Both the position numbers and the translations under genes were made by a program. From the NCBI GenBank assembly GCA_015680685.1, contig MNCI01007937.1, positions 637,571-701,570 on the forward strand: a DNA stretch of 64,000 bases. Direction: 5' to 3'. This stretch comes from Gnetum montanum. Taxonomy: Eukaryota; Streptophyta; Gnetopsida; Gnetales; Gnetaceae. Within the stretch, counting starts at the first letter, position 1, and each line of letters opens with the position of its first letter. The notes under the pieces were generated by a model, which saw only the letters and a program-made list of their open reading frames with translations, searched no databases and was not told the DNA's origin. Shown here piece after piece: positions 1-12,736 of this stretch.

Positions 1-735
1 ACCTCAGAGCTAATGTAAACTTGTTTCTTGAGGTATAACAAAGTCGAAACTAAGGCCAAGAAGTAAGTTTAAGCATGGTGATGCAAAGGTGACACCAAGG
101 GTGTGATGTTGACATTGCATCAACATTAGAGTCAACATCACTTATGGGACACTTAGAATTTTTCACTTCTTGAAATTATCAAGGTCACTAAAACTAATGC
201 TCATATGCTAAGTTATTACTAGAACAATCTCCAAAGGCCTTTGAGAGCCAAAAATGTGCCTTGTGATGCTTTTTTAAAGGGCTTTTGATGCTCAAATTTG
301 ATGTGAAATGTTGAAGTCCCACTCATTCCAACAAGGGAGAGTATTGAAAAAGTGGGTACAATAGAAACACCATGTGAAAAAGTAGGGCTAAACACCAACT
401 TGCAACACCACATGACCTTAGTACAATGTAGGCCTAGTTGGCCCAACATTGGCCTTATTGGCCTTGCATGACCTGATCCACTTAGTGCGGGGTAGGTCAG
501 CCCTACATGGCACTTGTAGGTTTGATTTTTTTTCTTTTTTTTTTTAATTTTATTACATGTGTATATGTGTAAAATTAAAATACATTAGCATTTTATTGGT
601 AGCATTTCAACTTCCCTAATGGATAGTTACATCATGAGATGAAGTATTACTTATGATTACCTAATATTAATAAGATCTATTTGTTTCTTCTTTTAAGAAA
701 GCATTGATACTATAGTTTGTGTCTTGTTTTGTGAA
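1..735. other. Intergenic repeat debris, no gene seen
   Basis: No convincing reading frame. A perfect 10-bp inverted repeat (TGATGTTGAC at 104-113, its complement at 131-140) surrounds further copies of CATCAACATTA. This resembles the promoter arrays of the Ty3 LTRs further along, so it may be an old LTR fragment, but no LTR end or TATA box could be tied to it. Confidence 0.4.
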
Positions 736-1544
736 TGATGGGATGCGATATCGCGTCTGCCGCGATATCGCATATCATGCGATATTGCGTAGGTGATATC
801 ACGGTGCGCCGTCATATCTATAAATAAGAGGCGGCTCTCCCTTATTTTCTCATCTAGATCTAGACCCTTAGAGAAACTCTGGCAGTTTTACATCTCCAGA
901 GATAGAATATTTTCCATGTGCCCACAGTAGGAACTCTAAAGTGAACAGATCTTTATTCGAGCAAATATTGTACCTTAGCATATGTTTGTGTACGAAAATA
1001 AAGATGAACTTCTTGGATAAACCTTGTAGTGCATGGAATAGGCTAATTAGGACTTTATTTACTGTTATTTATTGTTTTCCATTTAAATGCTTTATTAGTA
1101 ATTAAATCTCTCTCAACCCTTGTCTCCTAGTTAAGTGCCTCAGTACGACCGCTTCGAGCACGTGCGTTACGCTTGGTGATCCCAACAACGATTAGCGTTT
1201 GGTAACCAAGGTTGCACTAGTTTAGGGTGTGAACGGTAAGTGGGAACGGATGCTGATGCTAGGTTAATTCAGACGTAGTTAGTTAGTTAAAGTTAGTAAT
1301 TAGTCTCTTCACCCTTCACCTTATCAGCATAGGAGATAAAACGGAAAAGACATAAAAATCATATACCTCAGACTTACTTAACCATACACCGCAACAAATA
1401 CAAGTAAGTCTAGGAAGACAATGAATAATTAACCTTAAGTGTTCCATGAGGCGTGTAGGCACTTAGTCTACGGAGTTCGACCGAATCGCGCGTGTTACGC
1501 TCGTATTCGTATGGTTGAGTGTAGGGGTACCTTGCCACTCATCA
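736..1544 (+). mobile_element. Solo LTR of the Ty3 family found throughout this window
   Basis: Starts TGATGG and ends TCATCA, like the other LTRs here. An array with four GATATC-type cores lies at 743-800, followed by a TATA box (TATAAATA, 819-826). The last 80 bp match the LTR ends at 14065 and 63459 closely. Flanking pentamers GTGAA (731-735) and ATGAA (1545-1549) differ by one G/A change and fit a target-site duplication. No primer-binding site or internal sequence follows, so LTR-LTR recombination has probably removed the rest. Confidence 0.85.
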
Positions 1545-1549
1545 ATGAA

Positions 1550-3232
1550 GGTGCATATTATAACAGAACAAAGGGAGTTAAATAGATGGGTAGACAAATA
1601 TTTTGAAGGAGCCAAACTATAAAAGTAATAGGAGGAAGAAGATAGGGGGAGAAGTGGGCAATGGTGGAAAAGAGGAACCTGTAGAAGACTAAGAACTTTG
1701 GGAGCTTCCAAGCTTTAGTTTACCTTATCTGAAACCTTCATTCTTGTGTAGTGTGACTCCTAAAGGAAACCATTATATATCCCTTAACTTCTTTCCTAAG
1801 TCAAAGCTAACTCTCCCATTTGATTTTGTTTATTTTGCCTTAATCTTAGATCAGTACCATTTGTTACAAACTTAAGTGGAAGATGTCAATTACGACCTAC
1901 ACTTGAACTAATAATGTTACCAAAAAAAAATAGGTATCCCTTTTGGAGGTATCGATAGGCATATTATTTTTATGAGATGAGTTGAAGGTAAAGCCTTAAA
2001 CTCCTTGCCACATGTTGCTCTTGAAAGCTCATTTATTGCCATTAAAGGCTAAGGCTCTTTGCCAATTTATTGCCTATTATTAGAAACTCAAAAACCTTAA
2101 TGCTTTTAGTTTTTCAAAGGTAGCTCTAGAAGACTCCATAAAGAAAGGATAGTTTTATCAAGGTCTAAATTGGCTTCCCAAATGGAACATCACTTTTGAT
2201 GAGCTACAGGGTAATTCCAATTGCATTCACAAAACTAAAGAAAGCAAAAGGAAATTTCACATCACCCAGGTTAAAGGTCATTAGTTAATAGGTGAAGCAA
2301 TTCACCTCTTACCTAAACAATATGCAATAAGTAAAATTAAATTGTGATGACATTAACTAAAAGTAGAAACTAGAAGGTGATAAACATTTCAAGAGACAAG
2401 CACATATGCAAAACTTTGCATATATGTTCAGTTTGAAGATGAGCAACATATTCTTGTTGATTATACCCTAGCATTCATTTCTTATGGAGCAAATATGAAA
2501 ATGGAAATAGAAATGCTTAATTATGTTCTTGTGAGACTACAAAGGATCTATAAGACAAAAATATCTTTGTTTTTACAAGGCTTTGATATGACCATGATGG
2601 GACTTGAACACCTGATTAAGAAATTCCACAAAAGCTCCATAGGACAAAAATATAATGGTCTAGTTCAAAGTTGATATAAATTATTCCAAACGCATACCGT
2701 CATTGTTGAATATTTCATTGACTATATATTAAATTACCGTGAGATGTATATAATCTCTGCCTAATAGATTGGATCCTATGAGATACTCAACAATTTTAGC
2801 GTACAATTTGGAAGCAAACGTAGAAATTACAAATTATGGGTCTCTTTGAACAGCCCCACATTGGAATTACATTACATTAGATTATATTAAACTGCACGAC
2901 GGTAGTCACCAAGCACAAACCCGAGTTCACATGCAAGTCGGAATCTCTGCCATCAACAATCTTTTCATTTTAATTTCCCATCAAAGGAAAATCATCCCAA
3001 CAACGCAGATTTCGCCGCTCGTTAACCAACATGAATCACAAAATTCCTGGCCCATTTGGAAGACCGTACATGGCATCCCATCCCGTCCCATCTCATCCAA
3101 ACTTCCAAAACAGAAAACCAAACGCTAAACAAGAAGCAAAACCGCGCCAGAATTCTATTTATGCAGCAACAGATGCGCATGCGGTGGAAAAAAGCAAAAA
3201 ACCCGAAAAAAAAAAGAGGCAATCAAACCTCC
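1550..3232. other. Intergenic DNA downstream of the glycosyltransferase
   Basis: AT-rich, with only short frames that show no family signature. The part nearest 3232 should hold the 3' untranslated region of the minus-strand glycosyltransferase. I could not fix a polyadenylation signal. Confidence 0.4.
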
Positions 3233-5790
3233 TCAACACAAGGAACCAGAAACAGAGAGAGGAGAAGAGGAAGATTCATGAACTCGGCGCAGCTCCGCCA
3301 CGAAGGAATTGAGCGCGTGGTACGACGACCCCGACGCGCGGAGCGCCGTACGTGCGAGGGCGCCGAGGCCACGTGCGCGGGCGCGGAGGGCCGCGTCGGC
3401 GAGGACCCCACCGATGGCGGCGCAGAGCGCGTCGGCGTCCAGCGTGGCGGCCACGTCGACGGCGACGTTGACGGCGACGCGGAGGCGCTCCACCAGCAGC
3501 TTGGACACGAAGGGCTGGTCCGCGAACATGGGCCACGTCAGCATGGGGACCCCGAGCGTGAGCGCCTCCAGCGCCGAGTTCCAGCCGCAGTGCGTGAAGA
3601 ACGCGGCCACCGCGGGATGCGACAGGATCATCAGCTGCGGGGCCCACCCCCAGATGAGGAGGCCCCGCCCCGCCGTCCGCTCCGCGAAGCCCGCAGGCAG
3701 CATCTCCGCCTCCGCGGACTCCGTCGGAGCTCCGTCGGAGCGCCGGCGGAGCGCCCAGATGAAGGGCGCGCCGCTGCGCTCGAGCGCGTGCGCCATGGCA
3801 TGCGCCTGCGCCGGGGCCAGGAAGAAGTGGCTGCCCAGGCAGACCAGCAGGACCGTGCCATGTGCGCGGCGGTCCAGCCATCGCACGCAGTCGTCCTTGG
3901 CGATGTCGGCCAGGCGGCCCATGCTGTCGAGGCGGCGCGTGAGCTTGGCGCCCCCGGCGTCGAACACGACGGTGGGCAAAAGCGGGCCCACCGCCCACAC
4001 GGGCTGGCCTGACAGCTCGCGCAGGTGGCTCACGCCCACGTGGTCCAGCTCGTGGAAGGTGTTGACCAGCGTCCAGCGGCCGCGCATGGAAGCGTTGGCG
4101 AAGCCCTTGTACAGCTCGAAGCCCGGGGCCTCCTCTGGGTCCCGCATGTGCCCCGCTATCTGTGTGCCATGCAGTAGGGCCCACTCTTGTCAGTGTGCAT
4201 TTCAGGGTTTTTTTCTTCTTTTTTTGGCTGCCTTGAGTTTGAGCATTTGCATGCATACTGGTCGTACGGTTTTAAAAAATTGCAGGACTCAATATTTGCT
4301 TATTGAAATGGAATCTGTTGTTTTCATTTTTTTCTATGTCAAAACTCTCGCACTAGAATAATACTGCATTGTTACAATATATCTGGGGATTAAAAATTTA
4401 AATCGCTAGGGATTAAAAATTAAATTATTATATACATTATATATCTATGCCTGTAGAATATCAGGTTTATAAAGTAACATTCTAAGAGTTCGTTGACTTT
4501 CCTCGAACATGCGTACGCTGGACTACTCCAAAGCTCGTGTAATTCACATCATAAACACAGCAAGATACATTAAGTTTCACCGCATGCTGGTACACTGATT
4601 CATGAGCACTGCACTATACGATCTGAAAATTCGATGTAACGTCATTGCATTGTCATATGCACCTATCCTCTCTTGCGCTAAACCTTTAGCTTTGGCATAT
4701 TCGAATCTTATCAGAAATCATGACGGAGAAACTGAAAAACCGTGTGTGTTTTACCTACACAACATAAAAGGTCGCCTCACCATTTCATCAGCTTCAGACA
4801 ACTCCAATTGGTTTCCCATAAAGCTGAGCTCGCAATTTCATCAGCCTCAGACAAACCCAATTAATTTCCCATAGTTTCAGTGCGAGGATTAGTCCATGTT
4901 TTCAAGGCGGCAAACACTGACCCCATAAAACAGCAATCACTAATACAATATTTAAACATATGTTGACCTTGATTTACGAGATATCTTGAACAGAAAACGA
5001 TAAATACTTTAACAGTGAAACATACATCACGTAACTTAAATCCAATTCCTGCGAAAAACACCTAAGCTTTTAATCCATCCAATAAGATTCTACATACATT
5101 CCAAATTGGATATCAGCAATGGTAGAACTTCACCTCGGAGCGGCGGATGATACAGTCGAAGGAGAGACCTTGAACGGCAACCGGTTCGTCATTGAGCCAA
5201 GCGGCCGCGGTATCATGATTCCGCTGCGGGTGAGAGTTATGAAAAGCGTGCATAACGGCGGTGGAATAGGCGCCGGAAAGTTGAAACACGGCGACCGGAA
5301 TCCCCAGATTCACGGCCGGCTCATGCAGCCACTGAGCCAGCGGATCCGCCACGATACACGCGGGCCTGCTCCAAATCTCCCCATCCCCGTAGTCCCCAGG
5401 GACCTCCTTCTCGACTTCGGTACGCAGCCACGTGGCGAAGGGCTCTGACAACAGGTGCCACGTCATCATGTGCTGGACAACGTTGTCCACCGTGGCCGCC
5501 GTGTCGGTGTTCTCGGTGGCGGCAGCGGGGCTGGTGCTGGGGATGGTGTAGGCCATGGAGACGACTCGAATGCCTGCCCCGGCGGAGCCCTGGAACTGGG
5601 GCTCAAGGCGCTTGGCGTTGGCCGGGGTGGTCACATAGGAGACCAGGACACCCAGGGATGCTAGGCGCTTGGCTAGCTCCACAAACGGAATCAGGTGACC
5701 TTGGGCCACAAAGGGCACTGCCACCACATGGATCTTGCTCTCCCCCTTCATCCTCCCTTTCTCAACCATGTTAGCAAATGGATAGGACAT
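3233..5790 (-). CDS. Family 1 UDP-glycosyltransferase, two exons
   Basis: Transfers sugar from a UDP-sugar to a small acceptor such as a phenolic or terpenoid; usually cytosolic. Exon 1 runs 5790-5134, intron 5133-4160 (GT..AG, phase 0, 974 bp), exon 2 4159-3233, giving at most 527 residues. Numbering from the first Met, the catalytic His is H32 in the AQGHLIPF motif and its partner Asp is D149 in IVADP. The 44-residue PSPG sugar-donor box spans about 391-434, begins WAPQ, contains HCGWNS and ends DQ; a terminal Gln is usual for UDP-glucose users. The wording around the box (GWAPQ..ILSH) resembles group D/UGT73 enzymes, but acceptor and subgroup are inference. A TATA box only 7 bp before the first ATG means translation more likely starts at M8 (5769) or M14 (5751). 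The frame is intact. Exon 2 is strikingly GC-rich compared with its surroundings. Confidence 0.88.
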
Positions 5791-5796
5791 TAGGGC

Positions 5797-5804
5797 TATT
5801 TATA
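5797..5804 (-). promoter_or_regulatory. TATA box of the glycosyltransferase gene
   Basis: TATAAATA on the minus strand. Transcription about 30 bp downstream would begin near 5774, below the first in-frame ATG (5790). This favours initiation at the ATG ending at 5767 or 5749. Confidence 0.6.
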
Positions 5805-6016
5805 ACTTGTTGGATAAGGCTTGAGGGGGGGTGTTGGATCCCAAAAAATAAATTTAATTAATAGAGATAAAAAAAAAATAGTACAAAGGGGATAAAAGAG
5901 AGGGTCAAAAAAGATGAAGAGGTCTCAAAGAAGGAGACACTAACAGCCAAAGGGGAAAAGCTCACCTCAAAAGAGGAGAAACTACAAGAAATTAGGAAAA
6001 ACGGGAGAGAAAAAGT

Positions 6017-6277
6017 TCAAGAGCTCAACTGCAGCATTAGCTGTTGAACAATGTCTCCTTGAATAGACAAGGAGAGAATATTAGTAGGAGAATCACGTTG
6101 AAAAACCACATTACAACGAAATTTCCAGATAGCATGTATAAGGCTTTTGGCTTGCAACTTTTGTGTAACAACTTGAATTTTGACTAATTGGGCCCCTCCA
6201 TCTTCTCCCTCTCCTCCCTTTCTAGGAAGGAGGTTTTTAAGATATTTATATGTCTTGGGGTGACTAGACACATGCAT
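6017..6277 (-). pseudogene. LINE remnant, end of a reverse-transcriptase-type ORF2
   Basis: An 86-codon minus-strand frame has the spacing of the plant LINE C-terminal region (AIWKFRCNVVF, resembling the W-x-x-RN-x-x-F pattern after the reverse transcriptase). No catalytic motif remains. It lies about 200 bp upstream of the glycosyltransferase TATA box, on the same strand. Family assignment is from pattern only. Confidence 0.4.
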
Positions 6278-6317
6278 GCAACAACTTCAATGGAAGAAGA
6301 AAAGGATTCTCAACTAT

Positions 6318-6391
6318 GTTGAACTATGTAAACCTCCCCTAAGGGATTTGGCGTGTTGAACTATGTAAACCTCCCCTAAGGGATTTGGCGT
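6318..6391. repeat. Two perfect 37-bp tandem copies
   Basis: Copies at 6318-6354 and 6355-6391 are identical and contain CCTCCCCTAAGGGATTTGG. The core CCCCTAAGGG is nearly palindromic. No reading frame depends on it. Confidence 0.9.
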
Positions 6392-7616
6392 GGAAATATA
6401 TATAGAGATTGCTTTCTTAGCCTTTAGCATGGTGAAATTGAAAGTTTGGCTTTTTGGGCTCTGGGTGGCTCCTTCTGTTTTTAATTTCATGCCCTGCACG
6501 CGGATTTTAAAAGCGCAGATTTTTAGTACCCATCTCTGCCATCTCAAGCTGATTGCATGCACATATATATTGAAATTTGATTCTCGGAAAACATAAAAGT
6601 TGTGCGAAATAGAAATTATGAAATTGAAAGTGCTCTCTACCAGGTAGGTCCTCTTTAGGTTTAATTTCGTACCATTCAACCTGCACGCCGATTTGACAAA
6701 GAAATCTGGTTATACGAAGACGTAAGAGAATTGGTAAAACATGGCAACTGAAACTGATGTGTGTATTATAGATCCTTACCGTCTGTGGCGGACAGCAATA
6801 TCACTTCGGTTTCAGTGGTCAATCCTGACGACTCTCGTCAAGAAACAACTTCAAATCCGAACTGCTCCATAGATTATGTGCACGCAGTGAAGTCAAGGTC
6901 TCTAACTATCACGAAAATGAAAGAAGAGTAAAACACAGTTTGATTCTTGACCAGGTTCAGAGATCATGGACGATTTTAGAGAAAATTTCCACTCGTTGTT
7001 CTGCATATGCAGTCTGGTCTGGCCCTAGACTTCTGCACAGCCCTAGTCCTCGTCTCTGTTCAAACCTGACTAGTAAAATATGCTTATTCATGGCGGCCAG
7101 ACTCATTCGAAAGAGTCATCGCCGTGCCGGTTGGGTCACATAATGTTCTTTCATATTCACAGTTAATCTGGCCACCATTATTAAGAGGCCATCTGTGTCA
7201 TCTCAATAACCAGACTCATGGCAGAAAATTTTTAACTGCCCGCAAGTTTTCCACTGATTAGGTCGATTTTTTGTCGCTTTACCTGTTCATACTAATGTTT
7301 AAATTTTAATCTCTAAAAGCTCTCTATCTTGAAATCTCATTTTCCATGCCAGATAATGCCAGATTTTACTGTACAAAAATGATGTAGATTGACATGTCAT
7401 GGTCGTTACTATGTCCTCGCCATCGATACTTTGACTGTACTGGCCGGTTATAAAAATTAAATATCCAGTTTGGGCGTAGACGAATCGTAAGAAATAGATT
7501 TTTCGTGATAATGATGACCTTTTGTTTGGGCGGGTAGCAGGGTGATTTGACATATGAAATAAAAGTGTGAATGATAAGATGTAAGGCTTTTGATTTGAAA
7601 GTCTTACTCATCGCAA
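6392..7616. other. Intergenic DNA, no gene seen
   Basis: Only short frames without family signatures on either strand. No LTR end, tRNA or satellite was recognised. Confidence 0.4.
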
Positions 7617-8596
7617 GTTTTAATTGAACTATATTACAATTATTTTTGAGTTCCAACATTTATTTTCAAAATTAAAGAAAGTTTATTTTCAAAATTAAAG
7701 AAAGTTGTCCCAATACAAAGATATTTTACTGCCCTAGGCAGAAATTGAACCACAACCACATATCTAACAAGTGAAGCACAACCCCCATCTAACCAGTAAA
7801 TGTCTTAATCACTAAGGAAAAATAAATTGTATTAAAAATATTAATAAAATAAAATTAATCTTGAAGTCTTTTATGTTTAATTGGGGAAACTCTAGAAGCT
7901 CTCTTTGACTTTTTAAAATTAAAGGCGGTGGAGTACCCTCACTATTTGTCTAATATAAAATTGGCTTAAAGTGATCAAAGCATTTTCACTCACAAAATTC
8001 ACTTACCTTAATCTATTTAATTTGCTAAGAAGCATTTCTGGGTCCATTGAATAATAAAAATACATATATTATAAATTTTGAATTTTTAAAACATCATCAA
8101 CAATTTATGAAGATCAAATTTCTGATGTCTAAATCAAATTATGATAATAATATTAAACAATGTTGAGTTATAAGGTTCTAATTGAACCATATTACAATTG
8201 TTAATTACTAAGAAAAAAGAAATTATATTAAAAATATTAATAAAATAAAATTAATCATAAAATCTTTTATGTTTAATTGAGAAAACTCTGCAAGCTCTCT
8301 ATGACTTTTTAATACTAAGCATGGAGTATCCTCACTATTTAATACTAAGGGTGTGGAGCATCCTCACTATCTGTATCTGATATAAAACTATCTTAAAGAA
8401 ATCAAAGCAATTTTTACTCACAAAATTCACTTACGGCAATCTATGTAATTTGCTAGGAAGCATTTCTGGGTCTGTTTGAACCTATGAATTTTGAATTTTT
8501 AAAACATCATTTAAATTAATTTAGGAAGACCAGATTTGGATCAGTAATGTCCTCTGATGTCTAAATCAAATTCCGATAATAAGATTAATGATAACA
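7617..8596. repeat. Diverged tandem duplication of about 0.5 kb
   Basis: Copy 1 (about 7617-8162) and copy 2 (about 8173-8596) share in order: a TTGAAC(C/T)ATATTACAATT segment, an ATTAATAAAATAAAATTAATC run, AAGCTCTCT.TGACTTTTTAA, CACAAAATTCACTTAC, AAGCATTTCTGGGTC and GATGTCTAAATCAAATT. Copy 2 also contains a small internal duplication around CATCCTCACTAT (8318-8370). Just before, at 7666-7706, a 20-bp AT-rich unit is repeated twice. Noncoding. Confidence 0.8.
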
Positions 8597-8785
8597 CTGC
8601 ATGTTAGATTTTTCCAATAAACCACGAGGCGGCCAGTTTGATATTATAATCTCTTCTTTGACATTGACTTTTGGCATCATCGGACAGACATGGGAATTTC
8701 GGAGATACAAATCGATGAACGGAAATTTGGAATTATTATCTAAATTTGGAAAAAAATGATGCAGATGTTTTTTAAATGGTGAATA

Positions 8786-8935
8786 CTAGTCTTGCACGTT
8801 GGCACTAGCAAAATTTGCGTGGAAGAACCTTTCCAACTTTTGTATCGTGGTAGGTTTGATAGCGCCATCAGAGGCGTCGCAGTTCACGACAAGGCATATA
8901 TAAAAAATAATAATCAAACACATAAAAAATTCCAT
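8786..8935 (-). other. Possible short secreted-type reading frame, unassigned
   Basis: From the Met at 8935 the frame encodes about 49 residues, opening with a hydrophobic stretch (FFMCLIIIFYICLVV) that looks like a signal peptide, followed by a polar tail. It could be the first exon of a decayed gene or chance. I recognise no family and found no downstream exon. Confidence 0.15.
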
Positions 8936-9034
8936 CACGGCCTTTGAAATGTTGATTATGCAATCAACGGGCAATGGATGAGCGATGAGTACTACGTTGA
9001 AGTTTTCAACACGGGACCAGATAGCACAGCGCAA

Positions 9035-10489
9035 ATCTAGGAGCCTGATGAGCAGAATTTTATAAACATGATTTTAATATAAGAAAGAAGAACCATCGTT
9101 CCCAGGCCAAAGCCTACATTCTTGGAATTCTGTAAACAAAACAGATAATCAAAAAACACGTTAAGATCTGATATTACAGATGTGTTAGAATCAACTTGCA
9201 TTCAAACAGGCGGCAGAATATGGGGATAGGCTTATTGCGTACGAATCTTGGCCTCTTGCAGTGAGAATGACAGCATTTGACGTTTAAGGAGCGTAAGCGG
9301 GAGCCATGATATGATATGTAGAAGAACCATCAGCAGGTCACACATTCGATTACAATGTGCAGAGTTATAGATTTAAAAAGTAATTCTGAAGCTCCTCTAT
9401 CTCATAGATTGAAAAGATAGGAGCAAATTGGTAGCTCTTTTTATAAATCGGATCCCAAAAATCTTAATAAATCAATTTAAGAATTGGATTAAAATTATCA
9501 ATACGAGCAAGACAGACCAGTCATATCTACTCATGTCTACTCATGTCATGTCATGTTGGTAGCTGCATTTTCTAATTTTTTTTTTTAAATCTAAGAGCTC
9601 AGTTACACTGGAAAATCAAATATAGAAATTTTAATTTTCCCTTGGTATCAGAATTAGTAATAAACAATAGATTAAACTTAAAAAATCCATAAAAATATAA
9701 CATTATTTATTATATTAAATGTCCTATGCGATTTTGAATTGGCTTCAATGTTACATTGCAATATATCGTAGATTTCTCAAACTATGCTCTATCCATGAAT
9801 CTGATTTCAGTTTAAAAAAAATTTCACCCCGATCAGTTTTAGTTTGGCTTTCAAAACTCAACCAACATAATAATAAAATTTCAATTACAATTTTTAAATT
9901 TAAAATTTGTAACGTACTAATAAAATTTGAATTTAAGTTTTTCAGTTTCAAATTTGTTTTTAAAGCCAAAGCACTTGGTTAGACCCACTTTTGAGAGAAT
10001 TTTGGTGTATTCTCATTCCAAGTTTTAATTAGCCTTCAATTTTATTCTGTTACGTAATACTCGATAACGGGAACGCCGTAAAAGTTTACTAAGAACTTCT
10101 GAAGCCTTGGTGTACCCAAGAAGGAAGAGTTCATGGCCCTTCATTACTAATTCATTCAACTATCATGTCTAAAGTAATAAACATCAGCTTGTAGCGGCCG
10201 CTGTGCTTTTGTTCGTTGTCCCCTCTGGTGCACTAGTCATGCCAACAATGATTTAGAAAAAAATAAAAATAAATAAGCCACCTAAAATAAAGTCAAGGGA
10301 AACAATATTCGTACAATGATATAAATGTCATTTTAATTTTTGCTTAAGTGACCAATGCCCCACAATCAAGGTTGCCCAGAAATATCACTCCATTAGACAT
10401 AACTTTAAAGATGAACTATTTCTTTACTCACATCATTTTAAAGATGAAATTTAAAGTTGAAATTGATAAAAATATAAGAAATAGATTTG
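9035..10489. other. Intergenic DNA, no gene seen
   Basis: AT-rich sequence without a supported frame, LTR end or RNA gene. Frames at 9719-9982 and 9751-9969 lie on opposite strands of one low-complexity stretch and are not credible genes. Confidence 0.4.
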
Positions 10490-10935
10490 AGACAGAATGG
10501 TCAAAATGGAGATAGGCTATTGGTGCTCTATGCTACAAGAACATACCAAAAATACTCAAGGGAAAATGTTATAGGATAGTAATCAAGCTTAGATGAATAA
10601 CAAATCAATGTGGCAAAAATGAGAATGCTTAGATGAATGTTAAGTGTTGCCAAAAGAGATAAATTGCACAATACAAACATTAGAGAACGACTTGGAGTGG
10701 CTTTTATTTCAGATAAGTTACAAGAGTGGTGGCTTAGGTGGTTTGGACATGTGCAAAAAAGATCAAACAACAATCCTATAAAAAAATTGCTACATCACTC
10801 TTCCAAGAAAGCCACCAAAAGGAAGATAAAAAAAGACAAAAAAAATGATTAAAGATAATATGAAGAAATTGAAAATAAATAAAGATCTAATTTTCTAGAT
10901 AGAGCATACCAATGAGGTATTAGTCAATAGTTAGA
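10490..10935 (+). pseudogene. RTE-type LINE remnant, C-terminal end of ORF2
   Basis: Across frames, the plus strand preserves the characteristic tail of plant RTE reverse-transcriptase proteins: an IPKILKGKCYR block near 10550, then MRMLR, then RDKLHN..IRERLGVAFI.DKLQE..LRWFGHVQKR (about 10618-10770), then the basic and D-M-K-like segments. Stops interrupt it (for example TGA for Trp near 10635). The catalytic domain and the 5' part are absent. Confidence 0.75.
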
Positions 10936-11015
10936 GCTCATGACTTGTATTTTGTAAGTTACAAGTTTGATTCATTGCTTGAGTTCTATTATAGTAATTA
11001 GTCATATAGTTTCAA

Positions 11016-11258
11016 TTTTGACATCCCTCTCTAAATAGAACATACTCCAATATGTCATAATTGAAAATTAAATTCAACTAGTTATTCTATTCAACAAATT
11101 CTATAGTAGTATTATGTTAACTACATGTCTTGTGTGTATACATAGTTGAATAGTTTTAATTTCAACACCCATCCTCTAAATAGAGTATACTCCAATATTC
11201 CATGATTGAAAACTTAAATTCAACTTACTTGGTTAAACTCGACTAGCTATTCTCTTCA
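11016..11258. repeat. Diverged tandem duplication, period about 140 bp
   Basis: Segments 11016-11098 and 11158-11258 share CTCTAAATAGA, ATACTCCAATAT, ATGATTGAAAA-type and CTATTCT(A/C)TTCAA blocks in the same order. Noncoding, next to the nested retroelement block. Confidence 0.65.
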
Positions 11259-11804
11259 AACACTTTTAAGCTTCTAATATTTTCGTACCCCTTTATGACA
11301 TGAATGTTATTGAATATTTAATGGATCAAATAATTTGTGAGCATGTGCCATTAACAAGTTGGTTAGCTCACACCACCATGTGCTAAAAGGTACTAAGTTA
11401 AGCTCAATCTATTGTCTTATCCTTAAAAAAATCGTGAATTCAATTTTCAACTTTCTCAAGGCTTTTACGAACTTATTGTTCTCATGGAACTCTTTTCATA
11501 GTTGGGAGGAAAATATCAATATGTCATTAAACAACAATATTGCTTTGTAGTTGTATTCATTTACAAGGATGCAAGAACCTTATGTCTAATAAAATTTTTA
11601 TTATCATCGATCTAAAGTCCATGATATAGATGTTAGAGGGGTGATAACTTTTTTGGGTTATATAGAGGTGTTAATGCAATTGCTTTGGAGTTCATAAATC
11701 ACTTAATCCCTACCACTTTTGGCACACATATGTATAGATCAATGCTACTCCATCATGTTTGGCAATGCCATAGCATGTTGTATGCCACATCTCACATTCA
11801 CATC
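11259..11804. other. DNA left of element C, perhaps internal sequence of element E
   Basis: If C inserted into E, as the CATGG/CATGT flanks suggest, this stretch should be E internal sequence continuing at 38481. I found no coding similarity and no 5' LTR for E here, so the left limit of E is unresolved. Confidence 0.3.
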
Positions 11805-11809
11805 CATGG

Positions 11810-12596
11810 TGATAGAAGTTGATTAGTTAATCACGTCAATGCATCAACATCAATGTATGCCTTGCTTCATCAATGCATTAGCATTAATGCAAAGCTTATA
11901 AATGCCTATATAAATACATGCACCCATCGCATCTATGACACCATTTGATGATTAGTACAGCTAAACTCTTGTACATTTATTTCGTGGAAGTTAGAATTTG
12001 TCATCAAGTGCCTACAGTGTGGATTGTATAGTGTTTTATTCAAGTGTTGATGTACCTAGACACATTTGCATGGTGGATATAAAATCAAGATCTACTTCCT
12101 TCATTGTAGCACTTAGCTTAGCATTCTAATCCCTTAATTTGTAATTTACTTTTCTCATTCTTTTAATTTCATGAACTTGGCTAATTAATCTACTTTCATT
12201 GCACTTAATTAAATCACATGAGTACAAACAACTTCAAGCATAAACACATTAAAGTTTAGTAATCCTAGTAGTGAACACTTGGTAACCCAGTAGCACTAAT
12301 ACATATTCATGATGTGTACAACAACTTGGGAATAGATACTCCATGCCTTGGCTAGACTACATTTATTCTTACACTTAAACTAATTAGTTAGAATTTAATA
12401 CTTCAATCATGTATCTCAATTACACTTAACCATATATCTTAAGACCCATACAAGTGTGATTGGGAAGATAACAATTAGTGATTCAATGCTTAGCTAAGGT
12501 ATTTAAACTAGTCTTAATCTATGGAATTCAACTAGATCATGCATGATCATTTATGATTTGTATAGTTGGATGCAAGGTCTACTCTTATGCTCATTA
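11810..12596 (+). repeat. 5' LTR of element C
   Basis: Starts TGATAG and ends TCATTA. The promoter array at about 11835-11895 repeats CAATGCAT and ATTAATGCA, followed by TATA-type sequences near 11899-11925. It aligns over most of its length with 37642-38475. The next bases (12599 on) read TAGCATTGGTATTGGGGA, which differs mostly by C/T and G/A changes from the Asp-tRNA primer site seen in A. Confidence 0.75.
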
Positions 12597-12736
12597 TTAG
12601 CATTGGTATTGGGGACTTGATCCTAGTGTTTTTGATAGTTAGGATTATTCAACAATTATTGTTAAAGCCAAACATGATTTATCATTTGAAAATAATAATA
12701 TTTTATTCAAAGGCATACCTATTAATTAGAAGATGT

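Noticed and set aside
3056-4012. Long plus-strand frame of 318 codons
   Set aside because: Overlaps the glycosyltransferase exon on the other strand; Arg/Gly/Ala-rich shadow caused by high GC. The same applies to 3309-4361 (+) and 3276-4256 (-).
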